Shown here piece by piece: positions 1-9,061 of a stretch of DNA of 53,357 nt (within the stretch, counting starts at the first letter, position 1; each line of letters starts with the position of its first letter). The position numbers were made by a program, and so were the translations under genes. The notes below the pieces were generated by a model that saw only the letters and a list, made by a program, of their open reading frames with translations, made no database searches and was not told the DNA's origin. Source of the stretch: Bradyrhizobium sp. (GTDB taxonomy: Bacteria > Pseudomonadota > Alphaproteobacteria > Rhizobiales > Xanthobacteraceae); NCBI GenBank assembly GCA_028290305.1, contig JAQGKC010000430.1, forward strand, positions 1 to 53,357. The letters run 5' to 3'.

Positions 1-135
1 CCGGCGCTGAAGGATTTTCTCTCCTTCTGGGAGCAAAAGCTCGAAGGGCCGCTGTTCGCGGTCACCGTGGCGCACTCGAAGCTGATCAAGCCCGCTGAGC
101 TTCGCGCCGTCGACGGCGTGTTCCGGCTGCATTAA
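1..135 (+). CDS. C-terminal end of an unidentified protein (partial)
   Basis: An open frame runs from the first base of the window to a TAA at 133-135, giving the last 44 residues of a protein cut by the window edge. The fragment ends in ...VDGVFRLH and is a mix of hydrophobic and charged residues with no motif I recognise. Codon use fits the neighbouring genes (GC-rich third positions), which supports a real coding end rather than chance. No function is assigned. Confidence 0.5.
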   Translation, partial: PALKDFLSFWEQKLEGPLFAVTVAHSKLIKPAELRAVDGVFRLH

Positions 136-293
136 CGGCCGACTCGGGAGGGGCAAAGGCGCGCTTGCGCCGCGCCCACTAGCGCGGGCAACCGCAATCC
201 CGTTGCATCGTGGTGGGCTCGCTTCGCTTAGCCCACCCTACGAAGTGGAAAATGTGCTAAACTTTCCGCACAAAACGGATAGGGAGGACGTCG

Positions 294-854
294 ATGGCCA
301 ACAAGAAGCCGACGAGGAAGCCGACATCGCGCGCCGCGTCACGCACCGCTGCGCAGAAAAAATCTCCGGCGCGCAAGAGCGTTGCCAAATCCACATCGCG
401 AAAAACAATCAAGACCAAAGATCGCAAGACCAAAGCGCGCGCGGTGCCGGCCGCCAAGCGCGCTCGCCCCAAACAGCGCATCGCCATCAGCCATCATCGC
501 GACGAGGATTTCAAAGCCGATGGCCTGCGCGCTTACGCGCAATATCGCGATCTCGGTTTTGCCGAGGCGAGCCATGGTCTGGCGCAGGCGCATGTGATCC
601 GCCTGGTCGGGCCGTGCAATCCGGCGGAAGTTTCAAAACTGCACTTCCACGATGTCGAATTCCAGATGGTCTACGTCCTGAAAGGCTGGGTGAAGACTTA
701 CATGGAAGGGCAGGGCGAGACATTGATGAAAGAGGGCAGCGCCTGGACCCAGCCGCCGCGCATCAAGCATTTGATCATGGATTATTCCGACGACGTCGAG
801 TTGCTGGAAGTGATCCTGCCGGCGGAGTTCAGGACGGTTGAGTTGACGAACTGA
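294..854 (+). CDS. cupin-domain protein with a lysine/arginine/alanine-rich N-terminal tail
   Basis: Protein of 186 residues. Residues 1 to about 65 are a low-complexity basic tail (Lys, Arg, Ala, Thr, Ser) resembling the tails of histone H1-like or DNA-binding proteins. Residues about 70-180 form a small cupin-like barrel, with a metal-type His-x-His-x-x-Glu segment (LHFHDVEFQ) and a second strand pair ending near the C terminus. An AGGGAGG ribosome site sits about 10 bases before the ATG. Cupins of this size are often sugar or small-molecule binding or sensor domains; the substrate is not visible. It stands alone, flanked downstream by a palindromic repeat. Confidence 0.75.
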   Translation: MANKKPTRKPTSRAASRTAAQKKSPARKSVAKSTSRKTIKTKDRKTKARAVPAAKRARPKQRIAISHHRDEDFKADGLRAYAQYRDLGFAEASHGLAQAHVIRLVGPCNPAEVSKLHFHDVEFQMVYVLKGWVKTYMEGQGETLMKEGSAWTQPPRIKHLIMDYSDDVELLEVILPAEFRTVELTN

Positions 855-862
855 CAAACCCT

Positions 863-953
863 CGTCATGGCCGGGCTTGTCCCGGCCATCCACGCCTTGT
901 CGCCCCGAATAGAAAGTAAGACGTGGATGCCCGGGTCAAGCCCGGGCATGACG
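863..953. repeat. interspersed palindromic repeat, 'cgtcatggccggg' type
   Basis: The outer ends are near-perfect inverted repeats (cgtcatggccggg... and ...cccgggcatgacg), with an internal pair around gtcccggccat and atgcccgggtc. Related copies lie at 6499-6633, 15516-15605 and 24592-24683. It sits between convergent genes and may also act as a bidirectional terminator. Confidence 0.75.
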
Positions 954-954
954 A

Positions 955-2205
955 TCACGTAATGATCCCCACAATCGCCCCCATCAAACACGTCGTCAGC
1001 GTGCCAGAGACGATCGATTTCAATCCGAGCGAATTGATCTCGTCGCGGCGTTCCGGCGCCATGGTGCCGAGGCCGCCGATCATGATGCCGAGGCTGCCGA
1101 AATTGGCAAAGCCGCACATCGCATAAAGCATGATCAGCCGCGAGCGCGGATCGAGCGCGTCGGGGCCTAGTTTCGAGAGATCAACATAGGCGATCAGCTC
1201 GTTGAGCACGGTCTTGACCCCCATCAGGCCGCCCGCCGTGATCGCCTGCGGCCAGGGCAGGCCCATCAGCCAGCACACCGGCGCCATGGCGTAACCGAGG
1301 ATCCGCTGCAGCGAAATCGCAGCGCCGCCGACATTGGGCAAAAGTCCGAGGATCGCGTTGGCGAGATACACCAGCGCCACCAGCACGATCAGCATCGCGA
1401 CGATGTTCAGCAGCAATTCAAGCCCTGCCGTGGTGCCCTTGACGATCGCGTCCATGGTGGAGGAGGCGTGCATGTCCGGATCGGCAAGCGTGCCGCCGGT
1501 GCGCTTGTCCGAAGTTTCCGGCACCATAATCAGGCTGATCAGGATTGCGGCCGGCGCGCCGAGAACCGACGCAATGACAAAATGCGCCGCAGAGTCGGGG
1601 ATCAATGGCGCCAGCAACGTGGCGTAGAGCACCAGCACGGTGCCGGCGATTCCCGCCATCCCGCCGGTCATCACCAGAAACAATTCGCTGCGCGTCAGCT
1701 GCGCCAGATATGGCCGGATGAACAGCGGCGCTTCCACCATGCCGAGAAAGATATTGGCGGCGGTGGATAGTCCCACCGCGCCTCCGACGCCGAGCGTGCG
1801 CTTCAGCAGCCACGCCATGCCGCGCACCACAGGCGGCAGGATCCGCCAGTAGAACAGCAGCGTGGTGAGCACGCTCATGATCAGCACGATAGGCAGCGCC
1901 TGAAACGCCAGGATGAAATCCGCGCCGGGCGCTTTCAGGTCGAACGGCAGCGCGCCGCCGCCGAGATAGCCGAACACGAAGGAGGTGCCCGCGTGCGAGG
2001 CTGCGGAAATAGCGCCGACGGCATCGTTGATCGCGCCGAAGGCGTGCGCGACGAAAGGCAGTTTGATCAGCACCACGGCGGTCAGAAGCGTGACGAAGAG
2101 GCCGATGGCGGTTTGCCTCAGCGATACAGCGCGGCGGTTCTCGCCAAACGCCCACGCGATCGCCAGCAACGCCAATACGCCGAACGCCGATTGCAATTGC
2201 AGCAT
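955..2205 (-). CDS. CNT-family nucleoside transporter (NupC-like)
   Basis: Concentrative nucleoside transporter of about 416 residues, the usual size of the family. It has many hydrophobic helices and the conserved central and C-terminal blocks (for example VFGYLGGG, VVRGMAWLL, GTVLVLYA, GFANFGSLGIMIGG). It would import nucleosides with H+ or Na+ across the inner membrane. The open frame extends to 2256, but family members begin at the MLQLQSAFG methionine, so I place the start at 2205; the upstream bases GGGGG are a weak ribosome site. The neighbouring genes give no pathway context. Confidence 0.88.
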   Translation of the reverse strand: MLQLQSAFGVLALLAIAWAFGENRRAVSLRQTAIGLFVTLLTAVVLIKLPFVAHAFGAINDAVGAISAASHAGTSFVFGYLGGGALPFDLKAPGADFILAFQALPIVLIMSVLTTLLFYWRILPPVVRGMAWLLKRTLGVGGAVGLSTAANIFLGMVEAPLFIRPYLAQLTRSELFLVMTGGMAGIAGTVLVLYATLLAPLIPDSAAHFVIASVLGAPAAILISLIMVPETSDKRTGGTLADPDMHASSTMDAIVKGTTAGLELLLNIVAMLIVLVALVYLANAILGLLPNVGGAAISLQRILGYAMAPVCWLMGLPWPQAITAGGLMGVKTVLNELIAYVDLSKLGPDALDPRSRLIMLYAMCGFANFGSLGIMIGGLGTMAPERRDEINSLGLKSIVSGTLTTCLMGAIVGIIT

Positions 2206-2395
2206 CAACACCCCCGAGCCCAGACAAGTATGGCAGCGGCACGCCGCAGAGCGCAATGCTGCATTTTATCAGCATTGACATCTGGTCAGGGGTAAGTCAC
2301 GGCGTCATAGCAGACTTGAAGCGAAAGACTTTAAGCGGAACATCTGGAGCGGTCGACTGCTCAGTATCGGAAGCGAAGCGGAAGCCGGTTGAACC

Positions 2396-3619
2396 ATGTC
2401 GTCGATGATGCCGGTAGGCTCCAGCGTTCTGCTCAAGAATAAATCTTTTCTGTTTTTTCTCCTCTCGCGGAGTTTGTCGCGTTTCTCCAGTCAGGTCGCC
2501 GCGGTGGCGATCGGCTGGCAGGTCTATGATTTGACTGGCAGCGCATTCGACCTCGGCATGGTTGGATTGGTGCAGTTTCTCCCCACGGCGCTGCTGGTTT
2601 TCGTCGCCGGTCATGCCGCTGATCGTTACGAGCGCAAGCGTGTCGTGCAGATTTGCCAGCTCGCCGAAGCGCTGACCGCGCTGTTTCTCGCATGGGGCGC
2701 CTATGCCGGCTGGCTGACGGTAACGCATATTTTTATCGCAACAGCCTTGCTTGGAACGGCAGGCGCGTTCGAAAGCCCGGCGGTAGCGGCGCTGCTGCCG
2801 CTGATCGTTCCGCAGGGTTCGCTGCAGCGGGCGACCGCGCTGTCGAGCGGCGCTGCTCAAATCGCCACGATCAGCGGACCCGCGCTTGGCGGCCTGGTGT
2901 ATGCGATCGCGCCCAGCATGCCTTACGGCATGATGGTTGTGTTCTGGCTGTCGGGCGCGATCCTGGCAGGTGCGATTCATCTGGCACAAATTGCCGTCGT
3001 CAGGGATACCGCAACGCCCGCTGACCTGTTCGCCGGCGTCCGATTCGTCCGCAAGGAAGCCGCCATCCTGGGGACGATTTCGCTCGACCTGTTCGCCGTG
3101 CTGTTCGGCGGAGCAACGGCGCTGTTGCCGATCTATGCGCACGATATTTTGCAGACCGGTCCGTTAGGCCTCGGTATCCTGCGCGCCGCGCCCGCGGTCG
3201 GCGCTCTCCTGATGACCGCCGTGCTGGCGCGCCACACTATCAATCGCCGTGTCGGGATGCGGATGTTCCAGGCCGTGATCATCTTCGGCGTCGCCACGGT
3301 GGTGTTTGCGATTTCCCACTGGATGTGGCTTTCCGTTCTGGCGCTGGCGATCCTGGGAGCGGCCGATACCGTCAGTGTGGTGATCCGCTTTTCCCTGGTT
3401 CAACTTGCGACGCCAGATGAAATGCGCGGCCGCGTCGGCGCCGTGAATTTCCTGTTCATCAACGCCTCCAACCAGCTCGGCCAGTTCGAAAGCGGTGTGA
3501 CCGCAGCCCTGATGGGCGCGATGCCGGCGGCCGTGCTCGGCGGCGTGGCCACGATCGCGACTGCGCTGCTATGGATGAAACTGTTTCCGACGCTGCGCGA
3601 TGTGGAGCGGTTGGAGTAA
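2396..3619 (+). CDS. MFS transporter (EntS/DHA3-like exporter)
   Basis: Major facilitator protein of 407 residues with about 12 predicted helices. The N-terminal half contains the MFS loop motif as GHAADRYERKRVVQ, and the middle has the long GALxQxxTAL-type segment typical of the EntS / macrolide-efflux group. It is probably a proton-driven exporter of small molecules in the inner membrane; the substrate cannot be told. The gene is monocistronic and followed by a long palindromic repeat before the convergent SDR gene. Confidence 0.85.
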   Translation: MSSMMPVGSSVLLKNKSFLFFLLSRSLSRFSSQVAAVAIGWQVYDLTGSAFDLGMVGLVQFLPTALLVFVAGHAADRYERKRVVQICQLAEALTALFLAWGAYAGWLTVTHIFIATALLGTAGAFESPAVAALLPLIVPQGSLQRATALSSGAAQIATISGPALGGLVYAIAPSMPYGMMVVFWLSGAILAGAIHLAQIAVVRDTATPADLFAGVRFVRKEAAILGTISLDLFAVLFGGATALLPIYAHDILQTGPLGLGILRAAPAVGALLMTAVLARHTINRRVGMRMFQAVIIFGVATVVFAISHWMWLSVLALAILGAADTVSVVIRFSLVQLATPDEMRGRVGAVNFLFINASNQLGQFESGVTAALMGAMPAAVLGGVATIATALLWMKLFPTLRDVERLE

Positions 3620-3657
3620 GGCTTTCCGTTTCCCGGACGCGGTGCAGAATCCTCAGC

Positions 3658-3809
3658 GTCATTGCGAGGAGCCACCGGGTCGGCGCGAAGCGCCGCCCGA
3701 TGACAGGCTCCGCGACGAAGCAATCCAGTTCTGTTTTGTAGCCGCTGGATTGCTTCGCGGAGCCTGTCATCGGGCGCGCATTCGCGCGACCCGTTGGCTC
3801 GCAATGACG
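3658..3809. repeat. interspersed palindromic repeat, 'cgtcattgcgagg' type
   Basis: A 150-base element bounded by cgtcattgcgagg at the left and ctcgcaatgacg at the right. It has a second inverted pair inside (gacaggctccgcgacgaagc / gcttcgcggagcctgtc). A related copy lies at 22492-22580. It occupies the gap between convergent genes. Confidence 0.8.
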
Positions 3810-3829
3810 GTATTATGTCAGGCGCAATC

Positions 3830-4588
3830 TCAGCCCCGTCCCACGAACGGCATCTTGCTGGCCATCACCGTCATGAACAGCACGTTGGCGTCGAGCGGCA
3901 GGTTCGCCATATAGGCGACCGCGTCTCCCACCGCCTTGGCGTCCATCCGCGGCTCCGGAATCTTGCGACCGTCGGGCTGCAACACCCCTTCGACCATGCG
4001 ATCTGTCATCGGGGTTGCGGCGTTGCCGATATCGACCTGGCCGACCGCGATGTCGTAGGCGCGGCCATCGAGGTTGGTCGCCTTGGTCAGGCCGGTGATG
4101 GCATGTTTGGTGGAAGTATAGGCCGAGGAGAACGGCCGCGGCGCGTGCGCCGAGATCGAGCCGTTATTGATGATGCGGCCGCCGCGTGGGGTCTGGTCCT
4201 TCATGATCCGGAACGCATGCTGCGTGCACAAAAACGGCGCGGTGAGGTTGGTCGCGACCACGGCCTGCCATTGCGCGAGGCTTAAATCCTCGAACGGCAC
4301 CGGCGGCGCGCCCATGCCGGCATTGTTGAAGAGAACGTCGAGCCGGCCGTAGACGTCCATCACCTTCGCGAACAACGCGGCGATCGATCCGGGGTCGGTC
4401 ATATCGGCGGAAACGGCAAGGCTCTTGCCGACATTGTCGCCGAGCTTTTTGGTCTCTTCCAGCTTTTCCATGCGCCGCCCGGCGAGCACCACGGTGAAGC
4501 CGGCGTTCATCAGCGCCAACGACGCCGCGCGTCCGACACCGGTGCCTGCGCCGGTCACGACAGCGATCTTGTTCTTTGCTTCGGTCAT
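3830..4588 (-). CDS. SDR-family NAD(P)-dependent oxidoreductase
   Basis: Classical short-chain dehydrogenase of 252 residues. It has the nucleotide-binding [10 protein letters not shown] near residue 12, the NNAG motif in the middle, the catalytic Ser in NNGSISAH and the YTSTK catalytic Tyr/Lys pair. It reduces or oxidises an alcohol/carbonyl; the substrate is unknown. It starts 15 bases downstream of the Anbu stop on the same strand, so it is probably co-transcribed, although SDR genes are not a fixed part of the Anbu cluster. Confidence 0.9.
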   Translation of the reverse strand: MTEAKNKIAVVTGAGTGVGRAASLALMNAGFTVVLAGRRMEKLEETKKLGDNVGKSLAVSADMTDPGSIAALFAKVMDVYGRLDVLFNNAGMGAPPVPFEDLSLAQWQAVVATNLTAPFLCTQHAFRIMKDQTPRGGRIINNGSISAHAPRPFSSAYTSTKHAITGLTKATNLDGRAYDIAVGQVDIGNAATPMTDRMVEGVLQPDGRKIPEPRMDAKAVGDAVAYMANLPLDANVLFMTVMASKMPFVGRG

Positions 4589-4603
4589 TTTGCTTCCCGC
4601 CTT

Positions 4604-5359
4604 TTATGTTTTTGGTGTTTCTGTTTTGTAGGGTGGTCTTGGAATATTCTGATGCGCCGCGCGCAGCGCCGCCGACCAGCGCGACCGCAGATCGTGAAAA
4701 TACGGCTCGCCGGCCTCGATCCGGTGATTGAGATCGGCGTCGCAGACGTCGGAGCGCACCACCAGCACGTCGATCGGCAGGCCGACGCCGAGATTGGAGC
4801 GCATCGTCGAATCCATCGAGATCAGGCTGGTCTTGAGCGCTTCATACAGTTCGACGTCGTAATGCATCGCGCGGTCGAGCACCGGCTTGCCGTATTTGTG
4901 CTCGCCGATCTGCAAATAGGGCGTGTCGGTAGTGCATTCGATGAAGTTGCCGGCGGTGTAGATCATGAACAATCGCATTCGCGATCCCTTGATCTGGCCG
5001 CCGAACAAAAATGAGACGTCGAAACTGACATCCTCCGACTGCAGCGCCGCGCCCTCGGTGGCGTGAACGTTTCGGATCGCCCGGCCGATACGCTGCGCCG
5101 CCTGGAACATGGTCGGCGCGTTCATCAGGGTTTCGATGTCGCCGGTGTGCGGGTCTTCAAGCCCCTCGGTCAGGGTCGAGAGCACTGACTGGCTGATCGC
5201 CAGGTTGCCGGCGCTGGCGATCGCCATGATGCGTTCGCCGGGCTTGTTGAAGATGTGGAGTTTGCGAAAGGTCGAGACGTTGTCGAGCCCGGCATTGGTC
5301 CGGGTGTCGGCGATCATGACCAGACCGTCCCGCACCAGCACTCCGCAGCAATAGGTCAT
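4604..5359 (-). CDS. Anbu-type proteasome-like peptidase (ancestral beta subunit)
   Basis: A 251-residue Ntn-hydrolase of the proteasome beta-subunit superfamily. After the initiator Met the protein begins with Thr (MTYCCGVLV), the expected N-terminal nucleophile. An Asp near residue 18 (IADTRTNAG) and Lys near residue 33 (FRKLHIF) fit the catalytic Asp/Lys positions. Anbu proteins assemble into open helical or ring-like multimers and their substrate is unknown. The upstream genes on this strand are transglutaminase, alpha-E and circularly permuted ATP-grasp genes, the recognised Anbu neighbourhood, which makes the assignment firm. Confidence 0.92.
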   Translation of the reverse strand: MTYCCGVLVRDGLVMIADTRTNAGLDNVSTFRKLHIFNKPGERIMAIASAGNLAISQSVLSTLTEGLEDPHTGDIETLMNAPTMFQAAQRIGRAIRNVHATEGAALQSEDVSFDVSFLFGGQIKGSRMRLFMIYTAGNFIECTTDTPYLQIGEHKYGKPVLDRAMHYDVELYEALKTSLISMDSTMRSNLGVGLPIDVLVVRSDVCDADLNHRIEAGEPYFHDLRSRWSAALRAAHQNIPRPPYKTETPKT

Positions 5360-5501
5360 TCCCGGTCCCCGAATGCATCAGACGGTGCGGAATTACTAGC
5401 CAATTTCCGGGGGGTCTCCAACCCTATTCGGGCATCGCTGCCGAGGTTTTGGGAGTGATTGGCAGAAGGAAATCTCGCAGGCACGTGCCGAATTCAATGC
5501 T

Positions 5502-5604
5502 CGTCATTCCGGGACGCGCGGAGCGCGAACCCCAGATGTGCGATTGCACATCGGGGAATCTCGAGATTCCGGGTCCTCGCGAAGACGCGAGTCCCGGAAT
5601 GACG
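5502..5604. repeat. interspersed palindromic repeat, 'cgtcattccggg' type
   Basis: Outer inverted repeat cgtcattccggga... / ...tcccggaatgacg with an inner ctcgagattccggg arm. Similar copies are at 11902-11979 and 16554-16648. It lies inside the Anbu cluster, between the transglutaminase and Anbu genes. Confidence 0.8.
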
Positions 5605-5613
5605 TGAAACTCA

Positions 5614-6447
5614 CTATTGCGACTGCGACTGACCCTGCCGTCCGGCCTGATCGACCTTGACCGTCACCGTCAGGGTTTCCATGCCGCCACCGTAGCGGGT
5701 ACCGCGTACCGGCGCCGCGCCGAGATAATCGAGGCCGATGGCGACGCGGGCATGCGCGTCGGTGGTGCAGATGGCGTTTGCCGGATCGAACCCGACCCAG
5801 CCGAGGTCCGGCACGAACGCCTCCGCCCAGGCGTGGCCGGCCTGCTGATTGACCATCCCGTCGGAACGCAGGAAATGCCCGGCGACAAAGCGCGCGGGCA
5901 CGCCGGCGCTGCGCGCGCACGCGATGAAGATATGCGCATAATCCTGGCACACCCCGCGCTTCAGCCCGAAGGCTTCCACGGCCGAGGTTCCGCTATTGGT
6001 GGGGTCCTCGTCGAAGGTCATATGCTCGTTGATCTGCATCATCAGCGCATGCAGAAATCCCAGCACATCGCCTTCCGACTCCGAACTCATCTCGCGCGAA
6101 AATGCCGCCATCGCCGGATTGACCTCGGTCAGCGGCGTCGAACGCAGGAACAGGCTCGGCGGAAATCGTTCATCGGTGCCCCTGAGCACGCCGCCGGTAT
6201 CATGGGTTTCGATCAGGCCTTCGACATTGATGGTGAGATCGGCGATCGGCCCATGGGTCAGCACATGCGTGACATTGCCGAACGCGTCCTGATGCACGTC
6301 GAGCCGCGAATCGGTGGAGACGTCGATCTGCCAATCCGCGACGTATTGCCCGTCATGGCTGCCCGGCGTCATGCGCAGGATTTGAATGACGCCCGAAGCC
6401 GGCGGCTCGTAGCGATAGCTGGTGGAATGGGCAATGCGCAGGCGCAT
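5614..6447 (-). CDS. transglutaminase-like cysteine protease/ligase of the Anbu cluster
   Basis: Protein of about 277 residues with an N-terminal beta-type 'bacterial transglutaminase N' region and a C-terminal transglutaminase core. The catalytic triad is visible as Cys167 in KRGVCQDYAH, His205 in QAGHAWAE and Asp221 in VGFDPAN. The frame is open to 6483, but family members start at MRLRIAHSTSYRY, so I chose 6447. In the Anbu cluster this enzyme is thought to act with the ATP-grasp protein on peptide or protein substrates; the reaction is unproven. Confidence 0.9.
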   Translation of the reverse strand: MRLRIAHSTSYRYEPPASGVIQILRMTPGSHDGQYVADWQIDVSTDSRLDVHQDAFGNVTHVLTHGPIADLTINVEGLIETHDTGGVLRGTDERFPPSLFLRSTPLTEVNPAMAAFSREMSSESEGDVLGFLHALMMQINEHMTFDEDPTNSGTSAVEAFGLKRGVCQDYAHIFIACARSAGVPARFVAGHFLRSDGMVNQQAGHAWAEAFVPDLGWVGFDPANAICTTDAHARVAIGLDYLGAAPVRGTRYGGGMETLTVTVKVDQAGRQGQSQSQ

Positions 6448-6498
6448 GGGGTACCGGGATAGAGTTAGAGCTCGGACATACATTTAGAACAAAAAGAT

Positions 6499-6633
6499 CG
6501 TCATGCCCCGGCCATAGCATGTCTGCTTTCGCAGACTGCGTAAACTTGTCTGCGATGCCCGGCGTTCACGTCTTTCTTCTTCACCTATTCCCGAAGCAAG
6601 ACGTGGATGGCCGGGACAAGCCCGGCCATGACG
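6499..6633. repeat. interspersed palindromic repeat, 'cgtcatggccggg' type
   Basis: Ends with the characteristic acgtggatggccgggacaag / cccggccatgacg arm. The left arm is diverged (cgtcatgccccggccat). It separates the transglutaminase and alpha-E genes. Confidence 0.65.
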
Positions 6634-6639
6634 CATCTG

Positions 6640-7584
6640 TCAAATCAAATACTGCTTGGTGATGATTTCACCGAGCCTTGCGTTATCCGCAATGAATTCC
6701 TGGATGAATTCATGCACGCCGTGCTGGAAGATATCGTCCATGTGGCTGTGCTCGAGGCGATTGCGGACGCCGCGGGCATGGCGCTGCGAGGCGCCCTGGC
6801 GGCCATAGGCGACGCCGATCTGGTCGAGATTGCGCACCAGATTGCCGTAACAACTGGCCAGCGAACGCGGCAGCGAATCGTTGAGGATCAAAAGGTCCGC
6901 GATCAGCCATGGCTTCAGCGTCTCGCGATAAACCCAGTGATAGGCGGTCAGCGCCGAGACCGAGCGCAGGATCGAGGTCCATTGATAATAATCGAGCGGT
7001 CCGCCGACATGTTCCTCCTCGGGCAGCAGCACGTGATACTTCACGTCGAGGATACGGGCGGTGTTGTCGGCGCGCTCGAGATGCAGCCCGAGCCGCGAGA
7101 ACCAGTAGGCGTCGTTGCGCAGCATGGTCCGGTAGGCCGAGCCGTCGAAGCGCAGCGAGGTTTCCTGCACGAACCGCAAGAACTTCGTCAGTTCCTCGCG
7201 GGTTTTGGTGCCTTTGCCCCAGGCTTCCTGAAGATCGATCCAGGCTGAGTTGATGGTGTCCCACATCTCGCTGGTCAGCGCGGTTCGCACCGAGCGCGAA
7301 TTCAGCCGCGCGTTTTCGATACAGTTGCGGATCGAGGACGGATTGGCCGGCGAGAACGACAGATAATCGACGACGTTGTGCTCGTCGGCTTCCTCATAGA
7401 CCTCGTAAAAACTGGCGCTGACGCCAGCGGTCAAAAGCGCCGAATCCCACTCATTGGTCTTGCCGATATAAGTATGCGGCAGCGCGGTGACGCGCAGCGT
7501 CGCCTCGATGGTGCGCGCGAGATATTCCGCGCGTTCGACATAGCGGGCCAGCCAGTACAGGTTTTCGGCGGTACGCGACAGCAT
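6640..7584 (-). CDS. alpha-E domain protein of the Anbu cluster
   Basis: All-helical protein of 314 residues beginning MLSRTAENLYWLARYVERAE, the diagnostic opening of the alpha-E (DUF403) family, at full family length. Its biochemical role is not known; it occurs almost always beside circularly permuted ATP-grasp and transglutaminase genes, as here, and may be a structural partner of the ATP-grasp enzyme. The gene lies 58 bases downstream of the ATP-grasp stop codon, consistent with one transcript. Confidence 0.92.
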   Translation of the reverse strand: MLSRTAENLYWLARYVERAEYLARTIEATLRVTALPHTYIGKTNEWDSALLTAGVSASFYEVYEEADEHNVVDYLSFSPANPSSIRNCIENARLNSRSVRTALTSEMWDTINSAWIDLQEAWGKGTKTREELTKFLRFVQETSLRFDGSAYRTMLRNDAYWFSRLGLHLERADNTARILDVKYHVLLPEEEHVGGPLDYYQWTSILRSVSALTAYHWVYRETLKPWLIADLLILNDSLPRSLASCYGNLVRNLDQIGVAYGRQGASQRHARGVRNRLEHSHMDDIFQHGVHEFIQEFIADNARLGEIITKQYLI

Positions 7585-7600
7585 GCTTGTGTCTTGCTCT

Positions 7601-7661
7601 TTCTACTCGTCCAATCCGGGTCTCGTCGTCCAATATCCAGTTCTACTCGTCCAATATCCAG
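7601..7661. repeat. short imperfect tandem duplication at the end of the ATP-grasp gene
   Basis: The 15-base unit ttctactcgtccaat occurs at 7601-7615 and 7641-7655, and cgtccaatatccag occurs twice at 7627-7640 and 7648-7661. The copies duplicate the last codons and stop of the ATP-grasp gene. Confidence 0.7.
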
Positions 7662-9061
7662 GTGTCCTTGGTGCCGCCGCCCTGGCTTGAATTCACCACC
7701 AGCGAGCCTTCCTTCAGCGCCACGCGCGTCAGCCCGCCCGGCACGATGGTGACGTGATTGCTTCCGGTGAGGACGAACGGCCGCAGGTCGACATGGCGCG
7801 GCGCGAGGCCGGATTCGGTGCAGGTCGGGCAGGTCGATAGCGCCAGCGTCGGCTGGGCGATAAACCCCTCGGGCTCGCGCTTGAGCTTGTCGCGAAACGC
7901 CTCGATCGTCGCCTTGGTCGCGGCAGGTCCGATCAGCATGCCGTAGCCGCCGGAGCCGTGCACTTCCTTCACCACCAACTCGCCGAGATTGTCGAGAACG
8001 TAGGCCAGATCCTTGGGCTCGCGACAGCGGAAGGTCGGCACGTTCTTCAGGATCGGTTCTTCGCTGAGATAGAACTTCACGATATCGGGCATGTAGGAGT
8101 AGACCGCCTTGTCGTCGGCGATGCCGGTTCCGACCGCGTTGGCCAAAGTGATATTGCCGGCCGCATAGGCCGACATCAGCCCGGGGACGCCTAGCGCGGA
8201 ATCCGGGCGGAAGGTGAGGGGGTCGAGGAAGTCGTCATCGACGCGGCGGTAGATGACATCGACGCGCTTGAGGCCCTCGGTGGTGCGCATGAACACTTCA
8301 TCGTTCTTGACGATGAGGTCGCGGCCCTCGACCAGTTCGATGCCGAGCTTGTCGGCCAGAAATGAATGCTCGTAATAGGCGGAATTGTAGACGCCGGGTG
8401 TCATCAGCGCCACCGTCGGCTCGGCTGCGGCGCTGAGCGGCGCCACCGACCGCAACGCCGACAACAATTCGTCCGGATACTTTTCCACCGGCGAGACGCG
8501 GTGGCGGGCGAACAGGTCCGGAAACAGCCGCATCATGATTTCGCGGTTTTCCAGCATGTAGGACACGCCGGAGGGCGTGCGCGCATTGTCCTCCAGCACG
8601 TAAAAATTTTCCGCGTCGACCCGGACGATATCGATGCCGGCGATATGGACATAGACGTCGTGCGGCACGTCCTGGCCGTTCATCTCGGGGCGGAACACCG
8701 GATTCTGGAAGATCAGGTCATCGGGAATGATATTGGCGCGCAGGATATCGCGGCCGTGATAGATGTCGCGCAGGAACATGTTCAGCGCGCGGACCCGCTG
8801 CTTCAGCCCCTTTTCCAGCAGGGTCCATTCCTTGGCCGACATGATCCGCGGGATCACGTCGAAGGGGATCAGCCGTTCCTGGGCTTCGGCGTCGCCATAG
8901 ACGGCAAAGGTGATGCCGATCCGGCGGAACAGCAGCTCCGCTTCCTGACGGCGATATTCCAGGGCGTCCGGCGGCGTCTCTTTCAGCCAGCGGGAGAGCT
9001 CCTGGTAGGCCGGACGGAGGTCCCCGTCAGGCCCGTTCATTTCATCGAACGCAACTGCCAT
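7643..9061 (-). CDS. circularly permuted type 2 ATP-grasp protein of the Anbu cluster
   Basis: Protein of 472 residues, normal length for the DUF404/DUF407 circularly permuted ATP-grasp family. Signature stretches include FDVIPRIM, LEDNARTPSGVSYMLENR, YRRVDDDFLDP and the VKEVHGSGGYGMLIGP nucleotide-binding segment. Such proteins would form an amide or peptide bond using ATP. It is the first gene of the minus-strand Anbu cluster; the promoter must lie in the 266-base gap shared with the divergent CinA-like gene. Confidence 0.92.
   Translation of the reverse strand: MAVAFDEMNGPDGDLRPAYQELSRWLKETPPDALEYRRQEAELLFRRIGITFAVYGDAEAQERLIPFDVIPRIMSAKEWTLLEKGLKQRVRALNMFLRDIYHGRDILRANIIPDDLIFQNPVFRPEMNGQDVPHDVYVHIAGIDIVRVDAENFYVLEDNARTPSGVSYMLENREIMMRLFPDLFARHRVSPVEKYPDELLSALRSVAPLSAAAEPTVALMTPGVYNSAYYEHSFLADKLGIELVEGRDLIVKNDEVFMRTTEGLKRVDVIYRRVDDDFLDPLTFRPDSALGVPGLMSAYAAGNITLANAVGTGIADDKAVYSYMPDIVKFYLSEEPILKNVPTFRCREPKDLAYVLDNLGELVVKEVHGSGGYGMLIGPAATKATIEAFRDKLKREPEGFIAQPTLALSTCPTCTESGLAPRHVDLRPFVLTGSNHVTIVPGGLTRVALKEGSLVVNSSQGGGTKDTWILDE

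Noticed and set aside
203..841. A 212-codon plus-strand frame overlapping the cupin gene
   Set aside because: It is the shifted frame of the cupin gene; its composition (Arg/Gln/Ser-rich) and lack of family features mark it as a shadow.
4604..9061. The Anbu/ATP-grasp cluster as a novel defence or ubiquitin-like system
   Set aside because: All four proteins belong to the described Anbu neighbourhood; there is no nuclease, toxin or ubiquitin-like gene with them.
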